NCBI GenBank assembly: GCA_022497145.1
Contig: MU385867.1
Span: 186,001-250,000, forward strand
Source of the DNA: Rostrohypoxylon terebratum
Lineage: Eukaryota; Ascomycota; Sordariomycetes; Xylariales; Hypoxylaceae
Direction: 5' to 3'
Length of the DNA: 64,000 nt
Below, piece by piece: positions 11,550 to 23,825 of this stretch; the stretch's first letter is position 1, and each line of letters starts with the position of its first letter. Made by a program: the position numbers and the translations under genes. A model generated the notes under the pieces. The model saw only the letters and a list, made by a program, of their open reading frames with translations, was not told where the DNA came from and ran no database searches.

Positions 11550-14500
11550 ATGGCGAACATCAAGTTTGAAGATCTTGCGCTGCAGTATGTTCTCTCAGAT
11601 GAGAGTGACAAGGAACGGCAAATATCAGAGAAGGCCGCTAAAGGTGAGATCTCCCGTAAAGCTACACAATTTACCTGTAAATCTATAGTGAATATTGACA
11701 TTCATTTTATTAGCCATTGAAGAAGCTACAAATACCCGAATAACCCTTGGCCAATGGGTTGCCTCTATAAACCGCTGGATTCAGCCAACTGACGACACTG
11801 CCGCTGATGATAACATCATTGCTCGGGCCAAAGCACTAGATTTCCTTGCTACTACCCTTGGCGTCCTAAGGGAAAGAAGTGTCTCACTCACAGCCGACCA
11901 AGTCAAGCTTCTAGTCACCTTCTTCGGTTCGCTCTTTTCAAGCGATCATCGGGCTGGTGTGACAGCTTCTGCAAAAGCTTTAAATCACCTTGTCCGCATG
12001 AAATCTTTCCAGCCAAATTTGGGAGATGACATAATTACAAACGTCTGCAGATTGGGTGAAGATTTCAAGCTACAGGCACCAGCCACCCGTCTGGAACTCT
12101 ATGACTTATTTTTAGAGCTCCTCCAAGATCCTGCTGTGGCCAGTGACCTTGAGTACCGACATGGGAATACGTGCGGGTTTATAACCAACCTCCTGGACTT
12201 ATGCAGGAACGAAAGAGATCCTCAGAATTTAATGAAATGGTTTGCGACCTTGAAGATATTCCTCCAGACTTTCTCACCTTCGGAGGACGTTGTAACAGAG
12301 GTTTTTAAGACCTTTTCAGCTTACTTCCCCATTTCTCTTCGAGCGACCGCAGCCCCATCAGGCATAACAGCCGATGATTTAAAAAGCGCTGTGCGCTCAT
12401 GCTTTTCTGCTCATCATCGCGTCGCCAGTCACGCAATTCCATACTTGCTCAATAAGCTTGATCAGGGCGGTGCAGTCACTGTTGCAGTCAAGGTTGATAT
12501 CTTGCAAACAATCGATGCATGTGTGGTACAATATCAGCATCCGAAGCAAAGCGTCGTTCCTTTTGTCAATCAAATATGGTCGTCACTCAAATACGAAGTT
12601 CGAAATGGAGAGATTCCCGACACCATCAAATCTACCTTGAAGGTCATTCGATCTATAACCACTCGACTCGACGACGATGAACTGAAGTCGTTCTTATCAA
12701 GCGCCTGGAGGGATCTAGTTGACGACTTATCTAATCCCACTTACATAGCCCAGGCTGGTCGGCTGTTAGTGGCAGTCACCGGAGCAAGCTTCCAGTCATT
12801 TTCAACGATGACATCTCAAGCCATTCCTAGTATCCAGACTACGCTGAAACAGAGCCAGTCCTCGAGCCATAAGCAGGAACTTGTGACACTGCTGAATTCA
12901 ATCCTGGCTGTACGGTCGCTCTTAGTTCCCACTTTGAAGGACAATACAGGCGTCGACAAAAGCTCCAATTTATTGAAAGATGATCTTTTTGGCGATTACT
13001 TATTTTCAGCAGTTTATCTTCCCCTTTGGGAAGAAATTTCGGATGGGCAAGGGTCTGTTGAGCAAGTCGGTCTTCTTAAGAAGATTATGGAGGGATTTGC
13101 AGCCCTCGTAGCACAGCAATCAAGCGATGCTAGCTCATCTCGTCAATTATGCTCGGCCTCAACCTGCGAAAAGATTTTTGGATGGTTGGCGGGCCCATCT
13201 ATCGTCAACCCCTTAGAAAGCAGAGAGTTCAGCGAAGGGATTATTGACGATGATGCTAACCAAGAAATCCGTGTCTCTGCGATCGCAGCATTGAAAGATG
13301 CAGTCCCCCTGTACCCTCCTGCATTCCAAATGTTACTGCAACAATATCTCACATCCCTTACGAAATCGTATTGGCACCATCTAGCCCCGGAAGATCTTCC
13401 TTTGGAGATCAAACTTGTTGCCAACACTTTATGCGAAGTTGGTTGCTCGGATCTACTAGGAAAACAATCGTCACTATCAAACACAGTTTCTTTGGTCAAT
13501 GTGTTGTTAGAAGGACTACTTTGGATGTTGTCCAAACAATCGCCGCCGAAATACTGGACACCGTTCATATGCTCTATCCACCTCTGCATCATTCAGTCTC
13601 TCAATTCTCTATCCAGTCAAGCAGGTGATTCGACTGGGCTAAAACCACAGAACATCACGAAGGAATGGCTCACCCGGTTTACGAAGACCCTTGTGGACGC
13701 TGGAGCACCTCAGATTGATTTGAACAAGGCAGAGCCGTCCAGCCACGTAGCATCTCTAATAGGACAAGATGTTGAAGGATCCAATGCTCGCAATCAATTG
13801 TTAGCATACTTTATCTTTGTCGTGGAGCAACTTTACCGTCGCTTTACGGACTCTAGTGCTACGCGTGTCCTTGCTGCTGACGAAGATATATGCCTTCATC
13901 AAATTGGCCTCACGGCAACATCGGTCGTCCGAGCTTTGAGTGAGGACGAACAAAAAGCGTTGGGGATAGGAAACGCTGTTTTTACTCTTTTCAAAGAAAC
14001 CCGGGACGGTGGAGATGTCCCTAAAAGAGATTTTTCTGCCGAGCTTGCCTACGCTGCACCACTTTCAATGGGCATACTGCAAGGTCTCTATCCCGGTGTT
14101 TTAAGCCCAGAGGTTAGCGACGCTTCAATTGTTTTCAAGTTTGTGATTGCTAATAGGGTTGCTAGGATCATTTGTATGCTCTAAAAACACATTGCACCAT
14201 CTTAGCCTCATCCACGGAGTCTCGTTTGGGTCCTACACGAGCTACGTTGGACATGAGTCTTACGATATTGTCGAACAAGCTTCGTGTTGAAAATAAGGAA
14301 TATAGTCAAGTGAAAGTGCAGATTCAGCAAATCCTGATAGACACGCTGACAAATATTCTCAACGAAGAGTTACGACCTGAACAGGATGAGTTCACTAACA
14401 TTCGCATATTTAGGAGAATTCTTCATTTCTTGGCTGGGGATGTGGCCCGATTTCGAAGCATCCCTAAAGAACAGAATGCATTGCTTAAGATGGTATGCGA

Positions 14501-15182
14501 CAGAGCACCGTTGGCGCCTAGACTGGGCCGACAGCTTGCGAGTAATTTCCAAGTGCTTGCGAGTCCCAAGGAGTGTTTGAAAAAGGAGAACCACGCAATC
14601 GAAAAAAGATTGAGTGGCGAATGGCTGTATTTCCAAGCTGTCCAGCCCTACCTGAAAGAGTGTTTTCCCAATTCGGGATTAGACGAGGCGGCTACCGTCA
14701 ATCGTACTGTGGCTATATTTGCCATTCTAAAGCACCTAAAATATGAACAATACGCCAGTGACATTGGACAGATCGTTAGAATCTGTATCTGCTCGCTATC
14801 TACCTTGGAAGCGGGAATCGAAATGGAATCTTGCCTTAGCGTCCTGCTGCAAATTCTCGAGAAGGACCCTAACAAGTTGAAGGAACATCTGTCCGATTTG
14901 ATCCCAGACATGATTGGGGTCTATGAGACAGCAAGAAAGATGCCTCAGTCTATGGGACCGAGGGCATATCCTACGCCAAAAGCAGAAGAGAAGGGACGTG
15001 TATTGTGTCGGAAATTTACGCTGGAATTCTTCCAAAAGTTGCCTCAGACGTACGAGACGCAGTACATCGTACCTCACAGACAGAAACTCCTACGACCATT
15101 GTCTAAAGCTTGCGGAGACCCGGTTAGGGAAATTCGACGCACAGCACTAGCAGCCAGGAAGGCTTGGGAGGCTTTGGCTTAG
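11550..15182 (+). CDS. MET18: MMS19/MET18 HEAT-repeat protein, cytosolic Fe-S cluster targeting
   Basis: Orthologue of Met18/MMS19, the large HEAT-repeat subunit of the CIA targeting complex that delivers Fe-S clusters to DNA polymerases, helicases and other nuclear enzymes. Coding segments 11550-11643, 11714-14112 and 14166-15182 give 1169 residues. The start MANIKFEDLALQYVL is in a separate short first exon. The N-terminal domain is marked by ALDFLATTLGVL and the family-typical KLLVTFFGSLFSSDHRAG. The rest is alpha-helical repeat. The C-terminal repeat ends with VREIRRTALAARKAWEAL. The second intron (14113-14165, GTTAGC donor, GCTAAT branch) was chosen because it is the simplest GT-AG solution joining the two frames at matching phase (GVLSPE to DHLYAL). 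The C-terminal exon has no start of its own. Confidence 0.92.
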
Positions 15183-15545
15183 GGTGTTGGCGCCACCGAG
15201 TCGCAAGTTGGGACACACGGGGGTTGCGAGAGAGGCAGAGAGGGTAGTAATTGTGATAAACATACCTGCTCGCGCAAGAAATAGGGGGACACGTTGAAAA
15301 GTTTTGAGTGAAATATTCGGGGCTCACACCTAGGTAGTTGTGCGGATCCCAGAAACTGTTCAAAGATAGGGCACCCCTTTTGGGTTAGATAAGACCCGGT
15401 GTCTAGTGTAGGAAAACAATAAAAGTGACGGAAAGACATTCATGGTTATGCAATCGTAAAATGTGGTATCTCATTCATTTCGCACGAAAGCTTGTCTAAG
15501 CTGAGTACTTTCTTGCTTGCTTGCTTGCTTGCTTGCTAACTAACC
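15183..15545. other. Convergent 3' spacer MMS19 / SPC2
   Basis: 363 bp between two converging stops. It holds a CTTG microsatellite near the SPC2 end and no gene. Confidence 0.5.
15512..15537. repeat. (CTTG)n microsatellite
   Basis: About 6.5 perfect copies of the tetranucleotide CTTG, immediately downstream of the SPC2 stop codon and so probably within its 3' UTR. Confidence 0.9.
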
Positions 15546-16387
15546 TCACGCCTTTCTACGTCTCGACTTCTTGCCCGGAGAGGAGTCCTCAGCTCCGGTA
15601 GACGCGGACTGGGAAGCGGCAATAGCGTCCAAGACACCGGCGTCCACGTTGCTAAAGTCGGCGACCGGGGCAGAGGTGATGGTCTGGGCGCGCTTGGGAT
15701 CGGCGTTTGCGATGACGGGCACGGAGGCCGCGAACATGGTCTGGAAGGGTCGTGCGATGAAGTGGCCTTGGGAGTCGAACCACTCGGTGAAGGAACGCGC
15801 AAGCTCGATCGTGGTCGGGGTGCCTTTCTTGGGCGTGCAGGTGATCTTGAGGTTGTAGGTCGGGACGTTCTTCTTGGTGGTGGTGGATATGGAGATCTAG
15901 CCCTCCTCGTCAGCATTTCTTGTCTCGCAACTACAAAATCGGGATGGGATTTGGACAGGTGGGTGGGAACAAGGAACATCCATACCTTCGATCCGTCGGG
16001 GGCCGTGCCCTGGTAGACGGTGCCCTTCTCGACGAAGCTGATCCAGTAGGTGAGCACGCCGTTCAGCAGCGCATACAGGGCGACGGCGCCCGCGGTGTAG
16101 TACTTGGTGCTCTCGAAGCCGAGCTTGTAGTCCCACAGGAAGCAGGCGGCGGCGACGGCGAAGGCGCCGTAGCCCAGGGCTAGACGGGTGTCGAGGAGGG
16201 TGTTGTCTTGCTTGAAGCCCAGGGAGTTGAGGTAGTTCGGGATGGCATCGTCGGAGGTGTTTTTTAGGTCTAGGTGAATCTGTTTAGTTTTGTACTTGAT
16301 GGTGCATGGTGTCGAAGCTGGGAGGAGTAGAAGGAGGGGTGACTTACCCGCCACGTTGTGGACGGCAATGCGTTCTTGGGAGGCCAT
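15546..16387 (-). CDS. SPC2: Signal peptidase complex subunit 2
   Basis: Non-catalytic ER membrane subunit of the signal peptidase complex (SPCS2/SPC25 family), which supports signal-peptide cleavage at the translocon. Minus-strand segments 16348-16387, 15986-16269 and 15546-15896 give 224 residues. The N-terminus MASQERIAVHNVA joins DLKNTSDDAIPNYLNSLGF, typical of fungal SPC2. The first acceptor was set at 16270 because it restores the ADLKNTSDDAI motif; a tempting in-frame read-through of the intron adds a non-homologous stretch. Two hydrophobic segments follow (LALGYGAFAVAAACFLWDY and a later one in YTAGAVALYALLNGVLTYW), then the cytosolic beta-rich part (TYNLKITCTPKK, SFTEWFDSQGHF) and a basic tail ending KKSRRRKA. 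Confidence 0.93.
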
Positions 16388-16783
16388 CCTCAATGCTTAT
16401 TATCGATTTCAATTTGAAGTAAAGAGAGGGTGGGTTGCATTGACGTTCGTTGGTCCCGCAAGAAAGCTGGCGACCTAAATTAATTGAAGATGAGACGAGA
16501 CGACGATGATATCAGGAATAAATTATTGAAGCCACCTAAGCAGCTAAGCTTGTCAGCTGTTAGATGTAACCAAGTACCTTGATGATCCAATGAAAGGGTT
16601 TGTTAATGTGGATCACTTTAAAGTTCAGCCCTGCACCGAGTTAGTGTAACGTCAGTCGAGCCTATCATCAATCAGCAAATCAGCTCGAGCTTCCATCATT
16701 TCACATCCTTCTCTTTACAGCATACATTAGTCAATTTCTTATTGAAGTCCTCGAGAGAAAAGAGGACGCAAAACTCTGCCAAA
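16388..16783. other. Divergent promoter region SPC2 / EMC3
   Basis: 396 bp between the divergent starts of two ER membrane-protein biogenesis genes. No open frame of note. The close head-to-head arrangement allows a shared bidirectional promoter, but no specific site was identified. Confidence 0.5.
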
Positions 16784-17689
16784 ATGGCTCAATTACCGCC
16801 TCAGACGATCCATAGGGATCCTCAATTATTGTGAGTATTGTTAACCTGCGCATACGAGAGTTTCATAGGAGCTTTACTAACCACAACGAATAGCTATTGG
16901 ATCCTCCTCCCGATTACTGTTGTTATGATCTTAACTGGCGTGTTACGATATTATGCCACCGTTCTCATGCAAACAGCCCCCAAGAAGCTCGATGAGAAGT
17001 CCTTGAAAGAGCAGCGATCTTTGATGCATGGTATTGCCGTGCGCAGCAACTACCACGTCTTGTCCGAACAGTCCTTCCGCACGCGCCGAGACTACCTTAT
17101 CAACGCCTACGAGTCTGGCGCCTTTCTCAAAGACCCCGACCGACGTGGCCAACCTCCCCCAAACCCGATGACAGACCCGGGTGCTATGGATGGCATGATG
17201 GGCATGATGAAGAATAACATGGCTATGATGATTCCCAACACATTGATTATGAGCTGGATCAATGCTTTCTTCAGCGGTTTCGTTATTATTAAGCTGCCTT
17301 TCCCTATTACTATCAAGTTCAAGAGCATGTTGCAGGCTGGTGTTGCAACGAAGGAGATGGATCCTAGATGGATGTCGAGTATCAGTTGGTACTTCTTGTG
17401 TTATTTTGGTCTGCAATTTGTCTTTAACTTCTTGCTTGGCAACGAGAATGGTAAGTTGGCCTAGATCATGCTGATCTTGTTCTGTCCGAGAACTGACTTT
17501 ATGGTAGCTGCGAACCAGATGGCTCAACAAATGGCGGGGATGGGAGCTCAGAACCCCCAAATGTTTGGTCCTGGTGTTGACCCTGATAAGCAATTTAAGA
17601 CGGAAGCGGAAAACCTGGCAGTAGTTGAGCACTACTCAATCTTAGATGGCGTAGAGGATCGATTACTAGAGGGTATCAAGTCTAAATAG
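16784..17689 (+). CDS. EMC3: ER membrane protein complex subunit 3
   Basis: EMC3 is the Oxa1/YidC-family insertase subunit of the ER membrane complex and inserts tail-anchored and multi-pass proteins. Segments 16784-16830, 16894-17450 and 17508-17689 give 261 residues, the usual size. The start MAQLPPQTIHRDPQLF leads into a first TM segment (WILLPITVVMILTGVLRYYA). A cytosolic helical part with a Met-rich stretch (MMGMMKNNMAMMIPN) follows, then two more TM segments around FFSGFVIIKLPFPI and WYFLCYFGLQFVFNFLLG. The C-terminal cytosolic tail has DPDKQFKTEAENL and the conserved LDGVEDRLL near the end. All three exons join in phase. Confidence 0.95.
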
Positions 17690-17792
17690 ACACAACTTAG
17701 GTAGCTAATCAGCTAGACCTAATGTAAACAGATTTTCCCAACCAAACGCCGTCCCATGCAAAGTGTAGTCATTGAAGCAGGCGTCCCTACCC

Positions 17793-18634
17793 TTACTCCC
17801 ACCATAGGCAAACCCCAAGCCCCTCTTTCATCATGGATCCCTCGATGTGGTAAGGAGACGACTTCTTGGCCAGATCCATAGCTTCCTGGTCCGAGTTGTC
17901 GGGTCTCTGATCATGCCACGACTCATCTATCACCTGGAAGCGGACCATCTCGTTGTTGTCGTAGTACATGGGATCGCTGTCAGGATCAAACACCCATGTC
18001 CATGCCTTCTCATTTGCGTTGCTGGCGTACGGTTAGCAAGAAAGATAGTCGTATAGGTACTTGGTGGAATCTATGGCACTTACTAAAGTGTGTTCTCTGG
18101 TAGCTCCTTGAAGGAGACGAAGATGTCTTCGAAGAAATCGGTACGGACTGAGTATATATTAATATAATGACTTTACTTATGAGAGAACGTGAGAAGTACA
18201 TACTTGTGATACCGGTCTCATTAGCCTCCGTGATCCTTCCGAACATGACCTCTCCCTTAAAAGGTCTGAATACCATCATTCGAAACTCCACTATAATAGC
18301 GAGTAAGTTAGGATTGATATTTTGCAATCTATTACTAGAGGAGGAAATGAAATAGCTGTACCGTTGACATTCACCATGCCGCTTCCGTGACCGATCAGAC
18401 CCTCCGAAGCCCATAGCAGATCGTACATGCATATGCAGAGACCGATCTTTTGGATGACTCGATTGGAGTACTTGGAGTTTATGGCATCTTCGATGGCGAT
18501 GTTGCTAGGTTTTTCAAACTGGTCTGGTCTGATCTGGACCAAATCGGCTATCTTCGTCTGGACAGGTTGTTAGCCATGGTCATGTATTATGACCTGGGAT
18601 TTCGGCTTTTGAGATCACTCACCAAGATAAACAT
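17793..18634 (-). CDS. RPC25: DNA-directed RNA polymerase III subunit RPC8 (Rpc25)
   Basis: Rpc25 is the Rpb7-like stalk subunit of RNA polymerase III, needed for initiation at tRNA and 5S genes. Five minus-strand segments (18623-18634, 18362-18557, 18204-18290, 18084-18147, 17793-18021) give 195 residues. The first exon is only 12 nt (MFIL). It joins TKIADLVQIRPDQFEKP and NRVIQKIGLCICMYDL, the conserved N-terminal SHS2-like part. The OB-fold part is marked by VEFRMMVFRPFKGEVMFGRI and RTDFFEDIFV. The C-terminus SMMKEGLGVCLWW is the typical RPC8 end. All five junctions close in frame. The short open frames seen across the introns are not separate genes. Confidence 0.94.
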
Positions 18635-19688
18635 CTTGAGATGCTGGCTATGACTCCTAGCGCTTGATTATATGCTCATTTATATCAGTATCTATATTTA
18701 TATTGAATTGAAGATGTACTTAGCAGATGTAACTTTTTTGAGATGAACCTTTGAGTAAAATGTGGGGCATATGTATTGCTGCTGCATGGATGCACAGGAT
18801 GCACAGACAGGCGGCAAATGCCCAGCCATGGCTGCCATCCATGGATGCTAGTCTGCCTGCTAATACCTAGCGTCTAGCCCCGACTGCGGCTGAAGTGTAG
18901 CTCGCATTATCTATCTTCCGACACCGTGTACTAGTGAGTCAGAACCTTGGAAATATTATTCAAAGATGCGCTAGCACCGCGCTAAAGCTCGGATCGCGTC
19001 TGCAACAATGAAAGTGTTTTTACAGCTTTACAGGGGTCTTTGTTAATAACCTTTGAAAAATACACGCACTTTGTGCACGCTGTTCACGCTGTTCACGTAG
19101 AACCGTAGAACCGTACTATGTAAAGCCGTAGAACCACACCACGACACAACACAACAGCACAACACAACACAACACAACACAATACTACAACGCAACGTCC
19201 AACAATAATACAAGTTGAACTTTGATCATCTTCCACTTCGTATTCTTCCCTTTACTAAGGCTTCCCCTTTCCCCTTTCCCCTTGCCCCTTTCCCTTTTCA
19301 CTTCATATTCTGCAGTATCTTACTTCGTACAGTAGCTTCTTAAGAACATCCTTTGCTCTGCCGCATTGCCTTTTTTATTCTTATTCACAGTGCTCCCTTA
19401 CTGTAACGAAATCATCGAAATCGAAATCGAAACGAAATCATAATCGAAATCCAAATCGAATCCTCCTTCTATCAACTATTATTTGGGACACAGACAGGTC
19501 TAGCAATTTCCAGCTGGTGGTAAGCTTTTTCTTTTTCCATCTGCTCCCCTTGCTTACAGTGCTATCAATGATTTCATGATTTCAAACACTAACATATGAC
19601 GTCTAGCATTTTTTCAACTTGTTCTCTACTAATCCCTCAATCTCAAATCTCACCTTATTGAAATCTGAATTTCGAACTCTCCCCAAAA
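18635..19688. other. Divergent promoter region RPC25 / NUFIP1-like gene
   Basis: 1054 bp. The half next to the NUFIP1-like gene is rich in simple sequence: ACAAC repeats, a C/T-rich tract near 19258-19300, and CGAAAT repeats near 19406-19460. This suggests a long, low-complexity 5' leader. A GTAAGC at 19520 and a GACGTCTAG near 19600-19608 could mark a 5' UTR intron, which RNA data would settle. Confidence 0.45.
19144..19182. repeat. (ACAAC)n-type microsatellite
   Basis: Imperfect tandem ACAAC pentamers in the upstream region of the NUFIP1-like gene. Confidence 0.85.
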
Positions 19689-21518
19689 ATGAGCAACTAT
19701 CCCTACGCGCCTCCTCCGCCGGCTCCGTCGGCGGCTTCTCCAAGCCCCTATCCTCCTTATAGTCAAGGGCCAGGATACTCCCACTCAGCTCCTCGTGGCG
19801 GCCATGCCGGCGCAACAAGCGGTGGCAGAAGTCATGGCCACCATCATCAGGGCCCTGGTCGCACCGAATACAGTTCGTCTTATTACCAACAGGACTATCC
19901 GTCTAATAGTAGCAGTCCCTATAATAACCCTCCTCAACCGGCTAGCTACTGGCAAGGAGCTCCGTCCTCGGGTCACGGCCATTCCAACGGCTCGTCGATG
20001 CCTCCTAGTTATCCTCCCAGCTACGCACCCCAAGGCTTTCCGCAGCCTACCCAATCTTATCAACCACCTTACCCCAGTCAACCTTCTCGTCCTCCGTACG
20101 GTGGTGTTCCGTATGGTCAAGCGCCTAGTGAGTTCGCGCAGCCTCCCCAGCAGTGGGGTGATCATGGCCAAGCGTATCCCTCCTATTCAAGCCGCGGTGG
20201 ACGCGGTGGATATCCGAGTGACCGAAGTGGTCCTATACGCAACTCTTACCCTCCTATGCATCACCAACCAGTTCCTGTACAACCACCATACGGTTATTCC
20301 CCACCTACAACCTCAGCTTTCCCTGGACCTCCCCAGCCTCACTATGGATCTACCAACAGAGGGCACGGTCGTGGTGGCCATGCTCACTCCAGCAGAGGAG
20401 CTCATGGGATGAGTAATGACCGTGGCGAGAAGTTTCGTCATCGCGATCAGAAACCCCACCCGCCTCTTAATTATCAGAAGTCTGATGCCTCTACTGGAAA
20501 GAAAAAGAAGCGCAAGACCAACACTTTGGGACTAACCCCCGACGATGATGACTCCGACAAAGGAGAAGGAGTGGATGATGAGAAGCGTCTGGCAGAGTTG
20601 TTTGGCTCCGATGGCCCAGGGTGAGCCCATTTTTTTTGCATTCTAATCCACTTGGCGGCTTTTATTGACTTATCTTTCCTTAGAATACCTGATGGCGACT
20701 TAGAAAAATGGTTGGCGGATCGACGGGCTAATTTCCCAACCAAGGCGCGTGTTGCGCAGAAAGAGGCAGAGTTGCACTCGCAACTCGCAAATCACGCTAG
20801 CAATGGAAAGGAAGCAGCAGCTGTTCAAGTTGACCCTGTTGAAAAAGAAGCTGATCGCCTCCGCAAGAGACTTGCAAAGCTTGATAGAAAGATCGAAAAG
20901 CGCAAACGCGCCCCCAATGACGAAGGTGATGATATGAGATCAGAGTCTTCCGATGACGAATCCGAGGACGAGAAGCCCGAATCTATGCCGACAGACAAAT
21001 CAGCTACTGGCTTCTTGCCTCCCCCTCCTATTACGCGAGCCGACCCCTCTAACCACTGCAAATACTATTCTACGGGAGGTATCTGTGGGAAGAAGGGCAA
21101 GTGCCGTTTTGTACATGATCCAGCCGTTCGCGAGGCCGCCCTCTCCGAGAGGACGAGAAATGGCGGCCAGATGACGCTCAAACAACGCCTTCTCCTGAAT
21201 GACAAGGATCAGGACGATATGGAGGTGATCAAGACTATTGTGGATATGCGCTCCAATGGTCGTCTGCACAATCCTCAGACTTCGCATTCATTTTCCCAAC
21301 CCGAAGTTCAAGTTAAGGATGAGAAGCCTGCTATCCCGATGATCTCTTCGCTGCCTACGACTGGTGGAGAAGCAAATCTACCTCCCAATCCCTTTGCGCA
21401 CCTGAAGAACCGCAAGCCACCTATGGCCATGAAGAAACATAATGATTGGACTTCCACAGGCCAGCACCAAGGTTGGAACCCTCCTGGCTTCGGGGGCGCA
21501 GGCATGCCACCTAAGTAG
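19689..21518 (+). CDS. NUFIP1/Rsa1-like protein with CCCH zinc finger (box C/D snoRNP assembly)
   Basis: Segments 19689-20620 and 20684-21518 give 588 residues. The first half is disordered, rich in Pro, Ser, Tyr, Gly and His (PYAPPPPAPS, RGG-like GGRGGYPSDRSG). A Lys-rich nuclear-localisation-like stretch KKKKRKTN at about 277-284 and an acidic patch follow. The intron falls inside the NUFIP1 conserved domain, joining GSDGPG to IPDGDLEKWLADRRANFPT. A C-x8-C-x5-C-x3-H zinc finger (CKYYSTGGICGKKGKCRFVH) lies at about 436-455. NUFIP1 and yeast Rsa1 act with R2TP in assembling box C/D snoRNPs. Extending that role here is inference from the conserved domain plus the zinc finger common in fungal members. 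Antisense frames within the first exon reflect the biased composition. Confidence 0.88.
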
Positions 21519-22887
21519 TTGCCGCCGTCATAATACTCCGGGGAAGCTCAACCTTCTTACCGATCTGGTTCGCCTTTTGACGTGTTACGCACAACATATT
21601 CATCAATGTGATGAATCAGCATCCACTAAAATACTGCCATGTGGCAGGCGACAACTATACGCCTTTCGGATTAGTATCCCTCCGTGGACTCGGAAAGGCT
21701 GAGTCCTATTAATTTAATACTTGTCCGACATCAGGTTGTTTCAGACGTCATTGCACTTGAGCGAATCCGTATTCATTGCTCGTCCTATCAAGTAGTGGTA
21801 GTGACGCAGCACTTCGTTTGCACGTCCCGGTTTATGGTTTTTTTCTTTGCTTGCATTCCCTTCCGATCTCGACGCGCAATTCAGCCCACACTCCCATCGA
21901 TACATACTCTATGCACTTTGAATGTCGCCACGGACCCCTAGTACGGTGGGCGAGTTTCGCAACATTCTCATAAAATTGGCTCGCTCTTTTATTTGCTATC
22001 ATGATTTATGCCGGCGTTCGGTGGGCGGTGGGCGTTGGCGAAGGTAAAGAAAGGTAACGGCTTGCAAGGTCAAGCAAGAATGGTTCGGGGGGTATGAATT
22101 AGAAAGGCGCTCTCTAGGTCTAGACTGGCCTTGCACGGATAGACGTAAGTTCGAGCTAGGAAATGGGATATAACCGTAGTTAACTGTACTAGTAGCTATA
22201 TCACCGTTATTTTTTACTACATAATCGTCTTGAAGCTATGCGTTTTATTCCATGATGCGAATCTGGACAGGGCTGATATTGGAATTCCTCCATCACCGCT
22301 ATACCTAGCACTCTATGAGCACATCAGTTAATGAAGTCACTACGTAGCATGTATCTTAAATGGTATATGGACATTTGTATATTTTGGTACTAGATCTATC
22401 ATTTTTTCTGCGGCCCTCATTTTGGTGCCCTTTCCATTCACCGATTGTTCAGCATCTCCTGGTAGGCATATATAGCAAAACACCAGACGCCGTCTTAATG
22501 CATAATAGATAACATCGTCCATCGACCTGCTCCTCTTTTTGAAATGGCCTTGTGATGAAATGTGTAATGCTGGCGGGTAGAAATTGGGCGGCGGTGGGTA
22601 TCCGTCCACTCGGCCTCTATAGCTTCGTCATATGGACCTCCATCCATCGAGACGAAACCAACCAGTTGGATAGAAAAAGCTTTGGAATCGATGGCCATTA
22701 CCTCCCTCCAAAGGAAGCGAAGAAACAATTGTCTCTCCTCGGAGTCCCCTTTTCCCCTTATTTTCCGTCCACCCAGCCCTCCACATGCCCACCCCCTTAC
22801 CCGCACCCTCTGTCACACCGTAATTATGGATGGTATATACATCTCGCTTAGTATGTAAGCGCGCGCTAGAAAGATGCAAGAGCGACT
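21519..22887. other. Convergent spacer, no gene recognised
   Basis: 1369 bp between the stops of the NUFIP1-like gene and NSA2. Several overlapping short frames at 22340-22880 exist on both strands, but none has a recognisable family or splice continuation. Confidence 0.5.
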
Positions 22888-23825
22888 TTAGACGAGCAGG
22901 ACGGCGTTGACGCAGCCGTCGTTCTCGCAGTTATTGGTGATCTGTGCGTAGCGGCCCCAGGCGACCTTGCCGCCGGCGGTGACGAGGCCCAGCTCGGACA
23001 CGTTGACCTCGATGATGGTGCCCTTGCTCAGGACGCCGAGCTGCGTGTACAGGGGCTGCTGCGGGTTCTTCTTCACGCTGATGATGGGGAGCTGCAGCGT
23101 CACGCCTAGCTCGGGGTGGGTCACGTTGGCTTTTTTGTATCTGCGAAGGAGGAAGTTGGTTAGTTAGTTAGTTGTTCAAACTCGTTTGCAGGCATGTGAT
23201 GTGAGGTGAGGTGTGATAAAGAGGAGGACCTACCGTAATCCCATAGGCCGGATAAACCTCTCGTACTTGACAGGCCGCCTCGTGAAATCGGGACCGACGA
23301 ATGTCGGTTTCGTGACCATGCGCTTCCAGCTCTTCTTGTGCGTCTTCTTGCCCGTGTTCACCACCTTGAACATCTCCTCCTCGCTAATCCCCCTGACCTT
23401 CGGCAACGGCACGGCGAACTTGGCCGCCTTCTCGGCTCGCTTGTTCTTCACGGCGGAACTGAGCGCTTTAGCCGACGTCGGGTTCGATCGGTCGAGAAGG
23501 TAGTTGGGCAGGGGCGTCTTGGGGTCGTTCTCGGCGGCGGACTTTACGTTGCGCTCCTCGTGCGCCTTGATCTGCTTCCGCATCTGGATCTTCTCCTTGT
23601 GCCGCTTGGCTTGGTGTAGCTTGGCTCGGAGGCCGCGCAGGTTCTGGGCGTCCTTGGACGCTTTGTGGCCTTCTCGGGCTTCGCGCTTGCGCACGCGCTC
23701 TTCGTGGTCGAGACGCCGACCATGCGTCTTGCGGAAACGCTCCATGTACTCGTTTTGAGGCTGGTCATGTTCATTAGCATTCGTTGACTTATTATCTGAT
23801 GGTAGAGGGTGTAGAGGCTTACCAT
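22888..23825 (-). CDS. NSA2: Ribosome biogenesis protein NSA2
   Basis: NSA2 (TINP1) is a nucleolar factor of pre-60S particles required for 27S pre-rRNA processing. Minus-strand segments 23823-23825, 23234-23760 and 22888-23140 give 260 residues, the family's usual length. The first coding exon is the ATG alone. The intron (23761-23822, GTAAGC donor, GACCAG acceptor) joins it directly to PQNEYMERFRKTHGRRLDH, the near-invariant NSA2 N-terminus. The middle is highly basic and helical (KLHQAKRHKEKIQMRKQIK). The C-terminal eS8-like fold has VTHPELGVTLQLPI, LGVLSKGTIIEVNVSELGLV and the ending NDGCVNAVLLV. It is divergent from the mitochondrial bL21m gene across 551 bp. Confidence 0.95.

Noticed and set aside
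19785..20171. Long antisense frame in the NUFIP1-like gene
   Set aside because: Its composition mirrors the repetitive Pro/Tyr/Gly codons of the sense strand. No family features.
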